Assembly (NCBI GenBank): GCA_001751155.1
Contig: MAXR01000051.1
Coordinates: 1-7,655, forward strand
DNA from: Desulfuromonadales bacterium C00003068
GTDB lineage: Bacteria > Desulfobacterota > Desulfuromonadia > Desulfuromonadales > Desulfuromonadaceae
Length of the DNA stretch: 7,655 nucleotides
Reading direction: 5' to 3'
Shown: positions 1 to 6,071 of the stretch, one piece after another
How the letters are laid out: each line of letters begins with the position of its first letter
Position numbering within the stretch: position 1 is the first letter of the stretch
Made by a program: the position numbers and the translations under genes
Notes under the pieces: generated by a model
Databases searched by the model: none
Seen by the model: only the letters and a program-made list of their open reading frames with translations
What the model was told of the DNA's origin: nothing

Positions 1-53
1 AACTGCGACAAGAGCACGATCATTACAATAAATAGTGTTGCTAGGTTGGACAC
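1..53 (-). CDS. Start of an unidentified membrane or secreted protein (partial, runs off the window)
   Basis: Only the first 17 codons lie in the window. Translation from a GTG at 53-51 gives MSNLATLFIVMIVLLSQ, a strongly hydrophobic stretch that could be a signal anchor or first transmembrane helix. The start is supported by a near-perfect AAGGAGG ribosome site (minus strand of 58-64) four bases upstream. The overlapping TTG frame stops after four codons. An in-frame ATG at 23-21 is possible but has no ribosome site. The gene starts 30 bases after the stop of the 45-codon gene on the same strand, so the two are probably co-transcribed. The family cannot be named from this fragment. Confidence 0.55.
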   Translation of the reverse strand, partial: MSNLATLFIVMIVLLSQ

Positions 54-57
54 AATG

Positions 58-64
58 CCTCCTT
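58..64 (-). promoter_or_regulatory. Strong Shine-Dalgarno that sets the GTG start of the leftmost gene
   Basis: The minus strand reads AAGGAGG, complementary to the 16S anti-Shine-Dalgarno, followed by CATT and GTG. It lies between the stop of the 45-codon gene and the next gene. It is the main evidence that a second coding region begins here. Confidence 0.6.
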
Positions 65-83
65 GATTAAAATTGAAGTGGGT

Positions 84-221
84 TTATTTTCCGCAGCGAC
101 ATTGACTACGGATTTCGCTGCCAGCAGTGATGCCAAAGCGCAGAAGTTGGGCTCGTAAATTTAAATCAAGAATATGATTGATCTGGGCATTTTGATCTTG
201 GTTGAGATCGCTGGTACTCAT
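84..221 (-). CDS. 45-residue FeoA-like small protein with C-terminal CRCGK
   Basis: The ATG at 221-219 is preceded by TAAGGAG (minus strand of 229-235) at a 7-base spacing, which makes translation likely despite the small size. The product is 45 residues, with a polar Asn/Gln-rich N-terminus (residues 1-17). Residues 22-36, LRAQLLRFGITAGSE, resemble the conserved first part of FeoA-type SH3-like domains (pattern: LL.LG..PG..V). It then stops with two cysteines in CRCGK, where a full FeoA (about 75-85 residues) would continue. No continuation of the domain is seen after the stop, so it does not look like a simple frameshift. A hydrophobic-start gene follows 30 bases downstream. A role in ferrous iron uptake is inferred only from the short similarity and a Fur-like palindrome upstream. 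It could instead be an unrelated small protein or a peptide precursor with a Cys-containing tail. Confidence 0.6.
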   Translation of the reverse strand: MSTSDLNQDQNAQINHILDLNLRAQLLRFGITAGSEIRSQCRCGK

Positions 222-255
222 TGTGTGGCTCCTTAGGTGTAAAAGATTGCGATTT

Positions 256-270
256 TGATAATCGGTTTCA
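256..270. promoter_or_regulatory. Fur-box-like partial palindrome
   Basis: The site reads TGATAAT-C-GGTTTCA. Compared with the 7-1-7 Fur consensus TGATAAT-N-ATTATCA, the left half is exact and the right half matches at four of seven positions. It lies between the proposed -10 element and the start codon of the 45-codon gene, over the expected transcription start, where a repressor would act. The assignment comes from consensus matching by eye and is tentative. Confidence 0.3.
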
Positions 271-272
271 TT

Positions 273-301
273 AAGGTAGAGAAGTGTGTTGTTTGTGTCA
301 A
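273..301 (-). promoter_or_regulatory. Sigma70-type promoter for the 45-codon gene
   Basis: On the minus strand there is a perfect -35 TTGACA (complement of 296-301), 17 bases, then TACCTT (complement of 273-278), a weak -10. Transcription would start near 265 and leave an untranslated leader of about 45 bases before the ATG at 221. The weak -10 would suit a regulated promoter. Confidence 0.45.
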
Positions 302-605
302 TTGGAAAATGAAAGTCTTTATCAGTTGGTTGCTATCTGTTTAATTTTTAATGGGTTTGTTTGGGCGTTTTTGGTTGGGGTGGATGTGATCAATAATTGA
401 TGTCACTAATACGCACTTGATACGGCATGACAAACTCAAGCCCATCTATTGCCAATTCTCACTATATTTGCAGTATATTGTCTTGGCGTTCAAAGTTACC
501 TAACCGCATTGTTCAATTGTTGTTTATATACACCTGTTTTACCTTAAAAGGGTTATCCAATCATTGCGCGATTTTCCATGATTTAAAAAACATCATTCTA
601 AGGGG
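302..605. other. Non-coding spacer between divergent transcription units
   Basis: No convincing gene is present. An open frame at 427-633 lacks a ribosome site, has no recognisable protein motif and runs over the promoter at 606-634. The stretch is T-rich at 330-380 and contains a 13-bp palindrome (389-401), described separately. It most likely holds control sequences for the genes on either side. Confidence 0.5.
389..401. promoter_or_regulatory. 13-bp perfect palindrome, possible operator
   Basis: ATCAAT-A-ATTGAT is a perfect palindrome around a central A. The flanking GTG (left) and CAC (right, after two extra bases) extend it as an imperfect inverted repeat. It lies in the divergent spacer about 90 bases upstream of the minus-strand -35 and about 200 bases upstream of the plus-strand promoter. 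The binding factor is unknown. A CRP site was considered, but the half-site spacing does not fit. Confidence 0.3.
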
Positions 606-634
606 TTGTTATCTGCAAACAGCGCATTTATAAT
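606..634 (+). promoter_or_regulatory. Strong sigma70-type promoter for the binding-protein / c-di-GMP operon
   Basis: TTGTTA (606-611) is followed by a 17-base spacer and a perfect TATAAT (629-634). Transcription would begin near 641 and leave a leader of about 175 bases before the ATG at 815. The leader contains two perfect 12-bp palindromes (749-760 and 776-787). Confidence 0.55.
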
Positions 635-748
635 GGCGTTCTACAAACCAACAAAACAGTAATCAATCTTATTAGGTCATCAGTTTTGCGTACATCATGC
701 TCGATTGATGCTTCGACAACATCCCCTGATTTTAGAGGCCACGTTTAT

Positions 749-760
749 TCACAGCTGTGA
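749..760. promoter_or_regulatory. 12-bp perfect palindrome in the operon leader
   Basis: TCACAGCTGTGA is a perfect 12-bp palindrome about 55 bases upstream of the start codon of the binding-protein gene. Its centre is 27 bp from that of a second palindrome at 776-787. Both lie downstream of the promoter, a position typical of a road-block operator or a structured leader. The binding factor is unknown. Confidence 0.35.
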
Positions 761-775
761 GCACCAGAGATCGCT

Positions 776-787
776 ACCCTTAAGGGT
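776..787. promoter_or_regulatory. Second 12-bp perfect palindrome in the operon leader
   Basis: ACCCTTAAGGGT is a perfect 12-bp palindrome 17 bases before the ribosome site of the binding-protein gene. With no loop it could form only a very short RNA hairpin, so a protein-binding site is more likely. It is followed by TTTT, but the stem is too short to call an attenuator. Confidence 0.3.
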
Positions 788-814
788 TTTAATCGCGCGT
801 ATTTAGGATGACAT

Positions 815-2044
815 ATGCATCTGCTTAACAAAATTAGCTTAATCTGTTTGAGTATAGCCCTCGTGATCCCATCTACTGGATTGGCCCATTTGCAGCCTCA
901 TTCGAACTCAGCACCTTCAGATGAGCTGGTATTTGGAATGTCTACTGCCCTCAGCGGACCTACTGCCGAACTGGGTCGCCGCATGCGCGCTGGGGTGCAA
1001 CTGGCTATTGAACGCTACAACAGTGATAGTAATCACACGCACAAAATACGCCTAGCCGTTTATGATGATGGCTACGAGCCTTATCGTGTTGCCGCTAACA
1101 TGAATCGCCTGATTGATGAAGACAACAGCATCGCCATCATCGGCAATGTCGGCACCCCGACAGCTATCGCAGCATTGCCCATTATCACCGAGAAAAAGAT
1201 TCTCTTCTTCGCCCCCTTCACTGGTGCCGGTCTGTTGCGAAAAACGCCACCAGAGCACTATGTAATAAATTATCGCGCCAGCTACAGTCAGGAAATATCG
1301 GCCATGATAGATGCCCTGATCAACTACGGAGGGCTGAAGACTGATCAGATAGCTTTTTTTACTCAACGTGATGGTTATGGTGATGCTGGCTATGTTAGCG
1401 GTTTTGCCGCGCTCAAACGCCATGGTTTAAAAAATAGTCGCAAAATTGTACACGTGCGCTATGAGCGCAACACTTTGGCAGTAGAAAATGCCTTGGCAGA
1501 CATCCTTCTGTCAGCGCAGGATATTAAAGCGATAGTTATGGTAGGAGCCTATGCTCCATGTGCCAAGTTTATCCGTCTCGCCAAACAATCGGGTCTAAAG
1601 GCGGTGTTTCTTAATGTATCCTTCGCTAGCAGCGATCTGCTGCTGCGCAAACTGGGCAAAGATAGTAGCGGGGTGTTAGTTACCCAGGTAGTGCCACCCC
1701 TTACGGAGCATGGTGCCCCGATAGTCCAACAATATCTTGCTGATCTGCGGAACATAACCCCTGAAATTGGCGCCAACTACGTCGGACTTGAGGGCTATAT
1801 CGGCGCCAGGTTATTGCTGCGGGCCATCGACAACATACAGGGCCAAATAACTCGAGAGCGAGTGATAGGCGCATTAGAAGATCTGGGTACGTTTGATCTC
1901 GGTGTCGGAGTAACCCTCAGCCTAAATCCGCTACAGCATCAAGCCAGCCATCAGGTATGGGTAACCCAGCTCCAGCAGGAAAAAACATCCCCCTATGAAT
2001 GGCAGCAAATAAAAGAGCTGCTTCAGCGCGAGACCTCACCATGA
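815..2044 (+). CDS. Periplasmic leucine/amide-type solute-binding protein (Peripla_BP_6-like)
   Basis: This 409-residue protein has an N-terminal signal peptide: basic start, hydrophobic residues about 7-19, likely cleavage after GLA near residue 24. There is no lipobox cysteine. The mature part has the type I periplasmic-binding-protein fold of the LivJ family. Visible landmarks are FGMSTALSGP (40-49), a GNVGTPT segment (110-116), FAPFTGAGLLR (132-142), a QRDGYGDAG hinge segment (about 184-192), VGAYAPCAKFIRLA (243-256) and LEGYIGARLL (about 325-334). The ATG is preceded by TAGGA at a 6-base spacing. No permease or ATPase gene is adjacent. Instead, its stop codon overlaps the start of a membrane GGDEF-EAL gene. 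I infer that it senses a small ligand (amino acid, amide or similar) and signals through that partner rather than feeding a transporter. Supply to a distant ABC transporter remains possible. The ligand cannot be told from sequence alone. Confidence 0.92.
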   Translation: MHLLNKISLICLSIALVIPSTGLAHLQPHSNSAPSDELVFGMSTALSGPTAELGRRMRAGVQLAIERYNSDSNHTHKIRLAVYDDGYEPYRVAANMNRLIDEDNSIAIIGNVGTPTAIAALPIITEKKILFFAPFTGAGLLRKTPPEHYVINYRASYSQEISAMIDALINYGGLKTDQIAFFTQRDGYGDAGYVSGFAALKRHGLKNSRKIVHVRYERNTLAVENALADILLSAQDIKAIVMVGAYAPCAKFIRLAKQSGLKAVFLNVSFASSDLLLRKLGKDSSGVLVTQVVPPLTEHGAPIVQQYLADLRNITPEIGANYVGLEGYIGARLLLRAIDNIQGQITRERVIGALEDLGTFDLGVGVTLSLNPLQHQASHQVWVTQLQQEKTSPYEWQQIKELLQRETSP

Positions 2045-4902
2045 GATCACGCTCCCATACCACCTCAATCCGTACTCTGGTCTGGATATTAATCCTGACC
2101 AGCGTTGTTGCTGTTTGTGCCGTTATCGGCGGTGGTTACATCATCGTAGCGGACATAAGCCAGCAAAAAGATACGATCAACATCGAGCTCGAGCAAAACA
2201 ACCATAGCGTCCGTCAACTGGAAACCGCGATAGCACAGATTCGTTCCGAAACCTTGCAATTGTTTTATGAAGAGCCTGAAAGCAACAATCTTGGCACAAT
2301 TATCGACCGTTACCCCACCATTTTGTTGCCACTGGTTGAACGCCTTGACGATCAGGACACCCAGATCAAGTTTCAACAATATCTTAACGAACTGAAGCGA
2401 TTAGCCTCAGAAACTGACGTCTGGTTTCAACGCCATAAAATTATCAAAAAAGAACATCTACACGGTAAACAACGCGCTACAGTACGCGACCTGCTGCAAA
2501 GACTGCGCTCTTTTACCAATATTCACTTAGGGCAACAGCGGCTGGAGGAAGCGATAGAGATTCGCAACTGGCGCACTGCCTCAAAACCCGTCCGAGAAGT
2601 AATTTCTACTAAAATCATCAACAAGCGGAGAGAACCTTGGTTTCTTTTGTTTAATGAAATACAAACCGAAGTTGCCAACCTTTCCCAGCAAACGGAGATA
2701 TTGATTAGTGCGTTACAGGTGAGCCGCTTAGCTGATGTGCGCGATAATCTGCTTAAGCCAAGCATTGAGCATCTGGAACGCAATTTACTTATCCTCGATG
2801 ACGTGCGCGATATCTCGGCCGAACCAGCATTGCAGATCCTAGAAGATTTAAAAATTGCCCTCTTCGGCAAAGACTACCAGATCGACCAACAGTATCAAAC
2901 CATAGTTGCCCGAGGTGGATTATACCAATTAAGCTTCGACCGCTTACAGCTACACCAGCAACAGGCTCAGCATGAGAAGGCGCTGCAAACCAACTATGTC
3001 GAGCTGGAAAATATCAATGCCCATCTGTCACAATTAACCCAGAAACAGTACGACCTGTTAAGTAATCGCACCCAACAACAACTGCAACAGGGGTTAAATA
3101 AAGCTATATTTGGCGGTGGCATTGTATTGCTGTTCGTTTTCGGGCTGGGAATAGCAATCTCGCGCAGGGTAAATCAACAGGTGCACCAGTTGGCAGTTTT
3201 ACAACGCCACAATGAACTTATTTTACACGCGGCTGGTGACGGCATAGTGGGGATTGATGCGCGTGGCTACACCACCTTTGTCAACCCGGCGGCCAACGCA
3301 CTGCTGGGATTTAAGCCGGAAGAGCTTATGGGGCGCTGTTTCACCACTTTAATGCCAGTATTGCGTGAGAGCGGCGACGTGCTGCCCCACGACGATCATC
3401 CGGTTAAGCAGTCACTACTTCTCACTGCTGGGCAAACCTGCCGCTCTAATAATGAATATTTTCAGCGCCGCGATGGCTCATTGTTCTCAGCGCAATACAT
3501 CACTACCCCATTGATCGGCGAGCACAACCAGAACGAAGGCGCTGTGCTGGTGTTCAAAGATATCAGTGAACAACAGCAGGACAAACGCCAATTACTGAAG
3601 AAAAAACAGCAACTGGATTATTTAGCCAACCATGACGTGCTGACTGAATTACCCAATCGGCGCCTGTTCCGCAAAAAACTGCATCTGGCCATCGAACGTT
3701 GCAGCCGGACCAGTGGCGAAATTGCTGTCCTTTTTATCGACCTCGATCGCTTTAAAAGAATAAATGATTCTCTCGGCCACGAGGTTGGCGATATGCTACT
3801 TAAAGCGGTAGCACAACGGTTACAGAAATGTGTCAGCCACAGCTCCACCTTGGCTCGCTTGGGTGGAGACGAATTTGTAGTACTGATCGAAGAATCATCT
3901 GTGGCAGAAAATGTGGCGGAAAAATGCAGAAGGCTACTGAAAGCTCTGAGCAGCTTATTCGAGGTGGATGAGCATCGTTTATTTGTCTCGGCCAGTATCG
4001 GTGTCAGCAGATTCCCCCATGACGCCAAAGATGAAACAGGTCTGATGAGTAATGCCGATGTCGCCATGTACTACGCCAAAAATCACGGCAAAAATAATTT
4101 TCAATTCTACACCCCCGACATGAATGCTCGAGCACGTGAATTCCAGGAACTGGAAATTAAGTTGCGTGATGGCTTAGACCGCCAGCAGTTTATCCTTCAT
4201 TATCAACCGCAGTTGGATATAAACACCCATTGCCTGATAGGGGTTGAGGTCCTCATTCGCTGGCTGCATCCACAGCTTGGTTTGGTTCCTCCCGCCGACT
4301 TTATCCCCTTAGCTGAAGAATCCGGATTGATCGTCCCCATAGGCGAGTGGGTGCTTCTCAACGCCTGTAAGCAAAATCAGCGCTGGATAGAGCAGGGGTT
4401 GACCCCGATACGAGTAGCGGTAAATATTTCCGCTATACAGTTTCAGAGCGATTTACAAAGTACAATTGCCAAGGTTTTACAGCAGACAGGGATGGATGCT
4501 AACTTGCTTGAACTTGAGATCACCGAAAGCATGCTGATGGATGAACACAATAAAATAATTGATGTTATGCACAGTCTCAAGAAACAGGGGATCCATTTCT
4601 CTATCGACGATTTTGGTACCGGATTTTCTTCATTGAGCTACCTCAAGCGCATGCCGGTTGACAAGCTCAAGATTGATCGTTCCTTCATCAAAGATGTAAT
4701 CAACAACGATAACGATGCCGCTATAGCCACCTCAGTTATCTCACTGGGGCTGAACATGCATCTTGAGGTTATCGCCGAGGGCGTTGAGCAACTGGAACAA
4801 GAGCTGTTTCTGCGTGAGCACGGCTGCCATAGCGTCCAAGGGTATCTGCACGCTAAACCAATGCCAGCCGATGAGTTTGTCAAGTGGCGGCAACAGCACT
4901 AA
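2041..4902 (+). CDS. Membrane-bound PAS-GGDEF-EAL cyclic-di-GMP enzyme paired with a binding protein
   Basis: Starting at the ATG of the ATGA overlap with the binding-protein gene gives 953 residues. An in-frame ATG at 1999 would add 14 residues but has no usable ribosome site. Order: transmembrane helix 1 (about 12-36), a largely helical Gln/Glu-rich periplasmic region (37-354), helix 2 (355-374), PAS (about 389-513), GGDEF (about 526-689) and EAL (from about 700 to the end). The GGDEF domain keeps FIDLDRFKRIND, GHEVGD and an intact GGDEF (608-612). The inhibitory RxxD slot is SHSS, so product feedback there is unlikely. The EAL signature is EVL (736-738). Expected catalytic residues are present: N795, E826, D856/D857, K877, E913 and Q933, within VNIS, LEITES, DDFGTG, KIDRSF, AEGVE and QGY. 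The protein could therefore make and break cyclic-di-GMP; which activity dominates cannot be read from sequence. The large periplasmic region next to a co-encoded binding protein suggests ligand control, as in NspS-MbaA. Confidence 0.93.
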   Translation: MRSRSHTTSIRTLVWILILTSVVAVCAVIGGGYIIVADISQQKDTINIELEQNNHSVRQLETAIAQIRSETLQLFYEEPESNNLGTIIDRYPTILLPLVERLDDQDTQIKFQQYLNELKRLASETDVWFQRHKIIKKEHLHGKQRATVRDLLQRLRSFTNIHLGQQRLEEAIEIRNWRTASKPVREVISTKIINKRREPWFLLFNEIQTEVANLSQQTEILISALQVSRLADVRDNLLKPSIEHLERNLLILDDVRDISAEPALQILEDLKIALFGKDYQIDQQYQTIVARGGLYQLSFDRLQLHQQQAQHEKALQTNYVELENINAHLSQLTQKQYDLLSNRTQQQLQQGLNKAIFGGGIVLLFVFGLGIAISRRVNQQVHQLAVLQRHNELILHAAGDGIVGIDARGYTTFVNPAANALLGFKPEELMGRCFTTLMPVLRESGDVLPHDDHPVKQSLLLTAGQTCRSNNEYFQRRDGSLFSAQYITTPLIGEHNQNEGAVLVFKDISEQQQDKRQLLKKKQQLDYLANHDVLTELPNRRLFRKKLHLAIERCSRTSGEIAVLFIDLDRFKRINDSLGHEVGDMLLKAVAQRLQKCVSHSSTLARLGGDEFVVLIEESSVAENVAEKCRRLLKALSSLFEVDEHRLFVSASIGVSRFPHDAKDETGLMSNADVAMYYAKNHGKNNFQFYTPDMNARAREFQELEIKLRDGLDRQQFILHYQPQLDINTHCLIGVEVLIRWLHPQLGLVPPADFIPLAEESGLIVPIGEWVLLNACKQNQRWIEQGLTPIRVAVNISAIQFQSDLQSTIAKVLQQTGMDANLLELEITESMLMDEHNKIIDVMHSLKKQGIHFSIDDFGTGFSSLSYLKRMPVDKLKIDRSFIKDVINNDNDAAIATSVISLGLNMHLEVIAEGVEQLEQELFLREHGCHSVQGYLHAKPMPADEFVKWRQQH

Positions 4903-5282
4903 ACGCCTCCGCTACGGCAACATGAAGGAAAAGCTGGACACTGCTTATATTATAACCCCTCGCCGCAAAAGATCGGGACGGCCCAGAATGGCGTTAGTTT
5001 AAGCAGGTTTGCATGAACGTTCAGGCTGGAAATTCAAGGGGGAAATGGCATAATAATCCATGAAAACACAGCACCTATGTTCCAAGAATTCCATTTGCAA
5101 TCGTTGCGTAGCTGACCTATTTCTGCTCAGAAAAAGTTTGCAGAAGAGATGGTATTGTTACGGTAAAATCGTTTAAGCAAGTAGGTGAGATTTTCGAATG
5201 CTTAATGGTTTCAAGACGCGAAATGATAGAGGTTTCACATCGAACCAATACCGTGCCACGAGGTCTTAAACTAGTGCCATTC

Positions 5283-5301
5283 GGGAGTGTCCCTGGTTTT
5301 T
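5283..5301 (+). terminator. Weak terminator-like hairpin with T-run
   Basis: GGGA-GTG-TCCC forms a 4-bp stem with a 3-base loop, followed by TGG and five T residues. The stem is short for an efficient intrinsic terminator. It lies 380 bases past the nearest plus-strand gene, so it could equally be part of a degenerate mobile-element end. Confidence 0.2.
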
Positions 5302-5307
5302 CTAGTT
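5297..5307. repeat. 11-bp direct repeat, left copy flanking the Phd/RelE-type module
   Basis: TTTTTCTAGTT here recurs in the same orientation at 6061-6071. Each copy is followed by CTG, directly at the right copy and after TTT at the left copy. The pair brackets the minus-strand toxin-antitoxin genes with their promoter. It could mark the module's insertion boundaries, but an AT-rich 11-mer can also recur by chance. Confidence 0.25.
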
Positions 5308-5359
5308 TTTCTGTTCGGTAAGGAGGCGTTAGGTTCCCAGCTTCATCGGGGGAATGGGG

Positions 5360-5665
5360 TCAGTTATCCACTCGTGTTACTTCAGAAAGATCTAGCTGCT
5401 GCCGGAATCTACGAACGGTGAGTACATTGATACAATTATTCTGTATCTCGTAAATGATACGGAAATTTTTGAAGACCACTTCCCGTATTGTCGGGTCATT
5501 TATTTCATGAACGATACGGGTACTTTCTGGAAACTGTTCGATTTTTTTGACATGTTCGAAAAGCTGAGTGATCCACTTTTTAGCAGCACTGGGATTGTCT
5601 TCAGCAATATAGTCCGCAATCTCTGCGGCTCTTTCAAGAGCGCAGGGACTCCAAATGATTCTCAT
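5360..5665 (-). CDS. RelE/ParE-superfamily toxin of a type II toxin-antitoxin pair
   Basis: The 101-residue product has the usual plan of this superfamily. The N-terminus, MRIIWSPCALERAAEIADYI, is a short strand plus helix. A second helix follows (about 25-45), then FPESTR (45-50) and the C-terminal strands REVVFKNFRIIYEI (61-74) and NVLTVRRFRQQ (79-89). The REVV..NFRIIYEI and VLTVRRFRQ pattern is typical of ParE-like members. RelE-like members cut mRNA on ribosomes, whereas ParE-like members poison gyrase. Sequence by eye suggests the ParE-like side but does not settle it. The ATG overlaps the antitoxin stop as ATGA, so translation is probably coupled. The TGA stop falls within a GGGGTCAG motif, so the last residues may have been reshaped by adjoining repeat DNA. 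Length is normal and the gene looks intact. Confidence 0.88.
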   Translation of the reverse strand: MRIIWSPCALERAAEIADYIAEDNPSAAKKWITQLFEHVKKIEQFPESTRIVHEINDPTIREVVFKNFRIIYEIQNNCINVLTVRRFRQQLDLSEVTRVDN

Positions 5666-5943
5666 GCGTCTACTCTATTTAGCAGCATATTTAACGCTTC
5701 ATCGTGTTCAACTCCATGCCCCTGTCTGATCTCTTGCTGGCCACAACGGATATCCTGAATCAATTCAAGTTTACTGATCAATTTTTCATATTCAACGACA
5801 TCTAAAAGAACCGCTGAGATTTTGCCATGTTGGGTAAGTGCTAACGGCCTTTTGGTCTCTTTTACTTGGTTGATATAGCTTGTTGTGTGCGCTCTAAATT
5901 CTGATACCGATTGAATATCTTGATCGAGTTGAATTCGTTTCAT
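5662..5943 (-). CDS. Phd/YefM-family antitoxin
   Basis: The 93-residue product matches the Phd/YefM plan. The N-terminal DNA-binding and dimer domain contains VSEFRAHTTSYINQVKET (13-30), RPLALTQHGK (32-41) and AVLLDVVEYEKLI (44-56). The polar C-terminal tail (about 60-93) is the region that usually wraps and neutralises the toxin. The ATG has a GGAGG ribosome site (minus strand of 5950-5954) at a 6-base spacing. It is the first gene of a two-gene unit with the RelE/ParE-type toxin. Antitoxins of this family usually repress their own promoter, and three 12-bp repeats overlap the promoter upstream (5962-5997). The partner toxin is predicted; activity is inferred. Confidence 0.9.
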   Translation of the reverse strand: MKRIQLDQDIQSVSEFRAHTTSYINQVKETKRPLALTQHGKISAVLLDVVEYEKLISKLELIQDIRCGQQEIRQGHGVEHDEALNMLLNRVDA

Positions 5944-5961
5944 TTTATGCCTCCAGTATTG

Positions 5962-5997
5962 TTTTGTACTGAATATTGTACTTTATTTTGTATGGTA
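5962..5997. repeat. Three tandem 12-bp repeats over the antitoxin promoter (likely operator)
   Basis: Three consecutive 12-base units read TTTTGTACTGAA (5962-5973), TATTGTACTTTA (5974-5985) and TTTTGTATGGTA (5986-5997). All share T-A/T-TTGTA at the same register. They cover the -10 element, the spacer and the expected transcription start. GTAC is itself palindromic, so the first two units also give an inverted-repeat view with 12-bp spacing. Cooperative binding of the antitoxin, alone or with toxin, is the simplest explanation. Confidence 0.55.
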
Positions 5998-6003
5998 ATT
6001 CAA
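5975..6003 (-). promoter_or_regulatory. Sigma70-type promoter of the Phd/RelE-type module
   Basis: On the minus strand, TTGAAT (complement of 5998-6003) is followed by a 17-base spacer and TACAAT (complement of 5975-5980). Transcription would start near 5968, about 25 bases before the antitoxin ATG. The promoter is overlapped by the three 12-bp repeats. Confidence 0.6.
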
Positions 6004-6060
6004 TTGGGTTTGTGTGAGAGGTTGCGAGGGGATGGATTTATGCTGTGGTTGATAGGGTGA

Positions 6061-6071
6061 TTTTTCTAGTT
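6061..6071. repeat. 11-bp direct repeat, right copy flanking the Phd/RelE-type module
   Basis: TTTTTCTAGTT matches the copy at 5297-5307 in the same orientation. It lies about 58 bases upstream of the antitoxin promoter, so the two copies enclose the whole module. Confidence 0.25.

Larger units (their letters stand above)
4903..5359. other. Gene-poor stretch after the c-di-GMP operon, with possible mobile-element remnant
   Basis: I see no convincing gene in these roughly 460 bases. Open frames such as 4922-5002 (26 codons, Arg-rich end) and 5199-5270 (23 codons) lack clear ribosome sites and known motifs. No strong terminator follows the GGDEF-EAL gene. The right part (5275-5365) holds a short GGGA-GTG-TCCC hairpin with T-runs and a GAATGGGGTCAG motif. 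In my recollection, such sequences are common beside REP-associated transposase genes in gammaproteobacteria, but no transposase gene is present here. Confidence 0.4.

Noticed and set aside
386..405. CRP-type site TGTGA...TCAC
   Set aside because: The half-sites are 13 bases apart, whereas CRP sites have 6.
427..633. 68-codon plus-strand open frame upstream of the binding-protein gene
   Set aside because: It has no ribosome site, no recognisable motif, and its end overlaps the TATAAT of a strong promoter.
1999..2040. Longer start for the GGDEF-EAL protein (14 extra residues)
   Set aside because: The ATG at 1999 has no ribosome site at a usable spacing. The ATG at 2041 gives the typical ATGA coupling and a normal N-terminus before the membrane helix.
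4922..5002. 26-codon frame after the GGDEF-EAL gene ending in an Arg-rich tail
   Set aside because: No ribosome site and no recognisable domain; too short to support without conservation data.
4902..5330. 9-bp inverted repeat AACGCCTCC / GGAGGCGTT, ending GTTAGGT, considered as an integron attC site
   Set aside because: The arms are about 410 bases apart, far longer than attC sites. The left core does not fit RYYYAAC and no inner paired arms were found.
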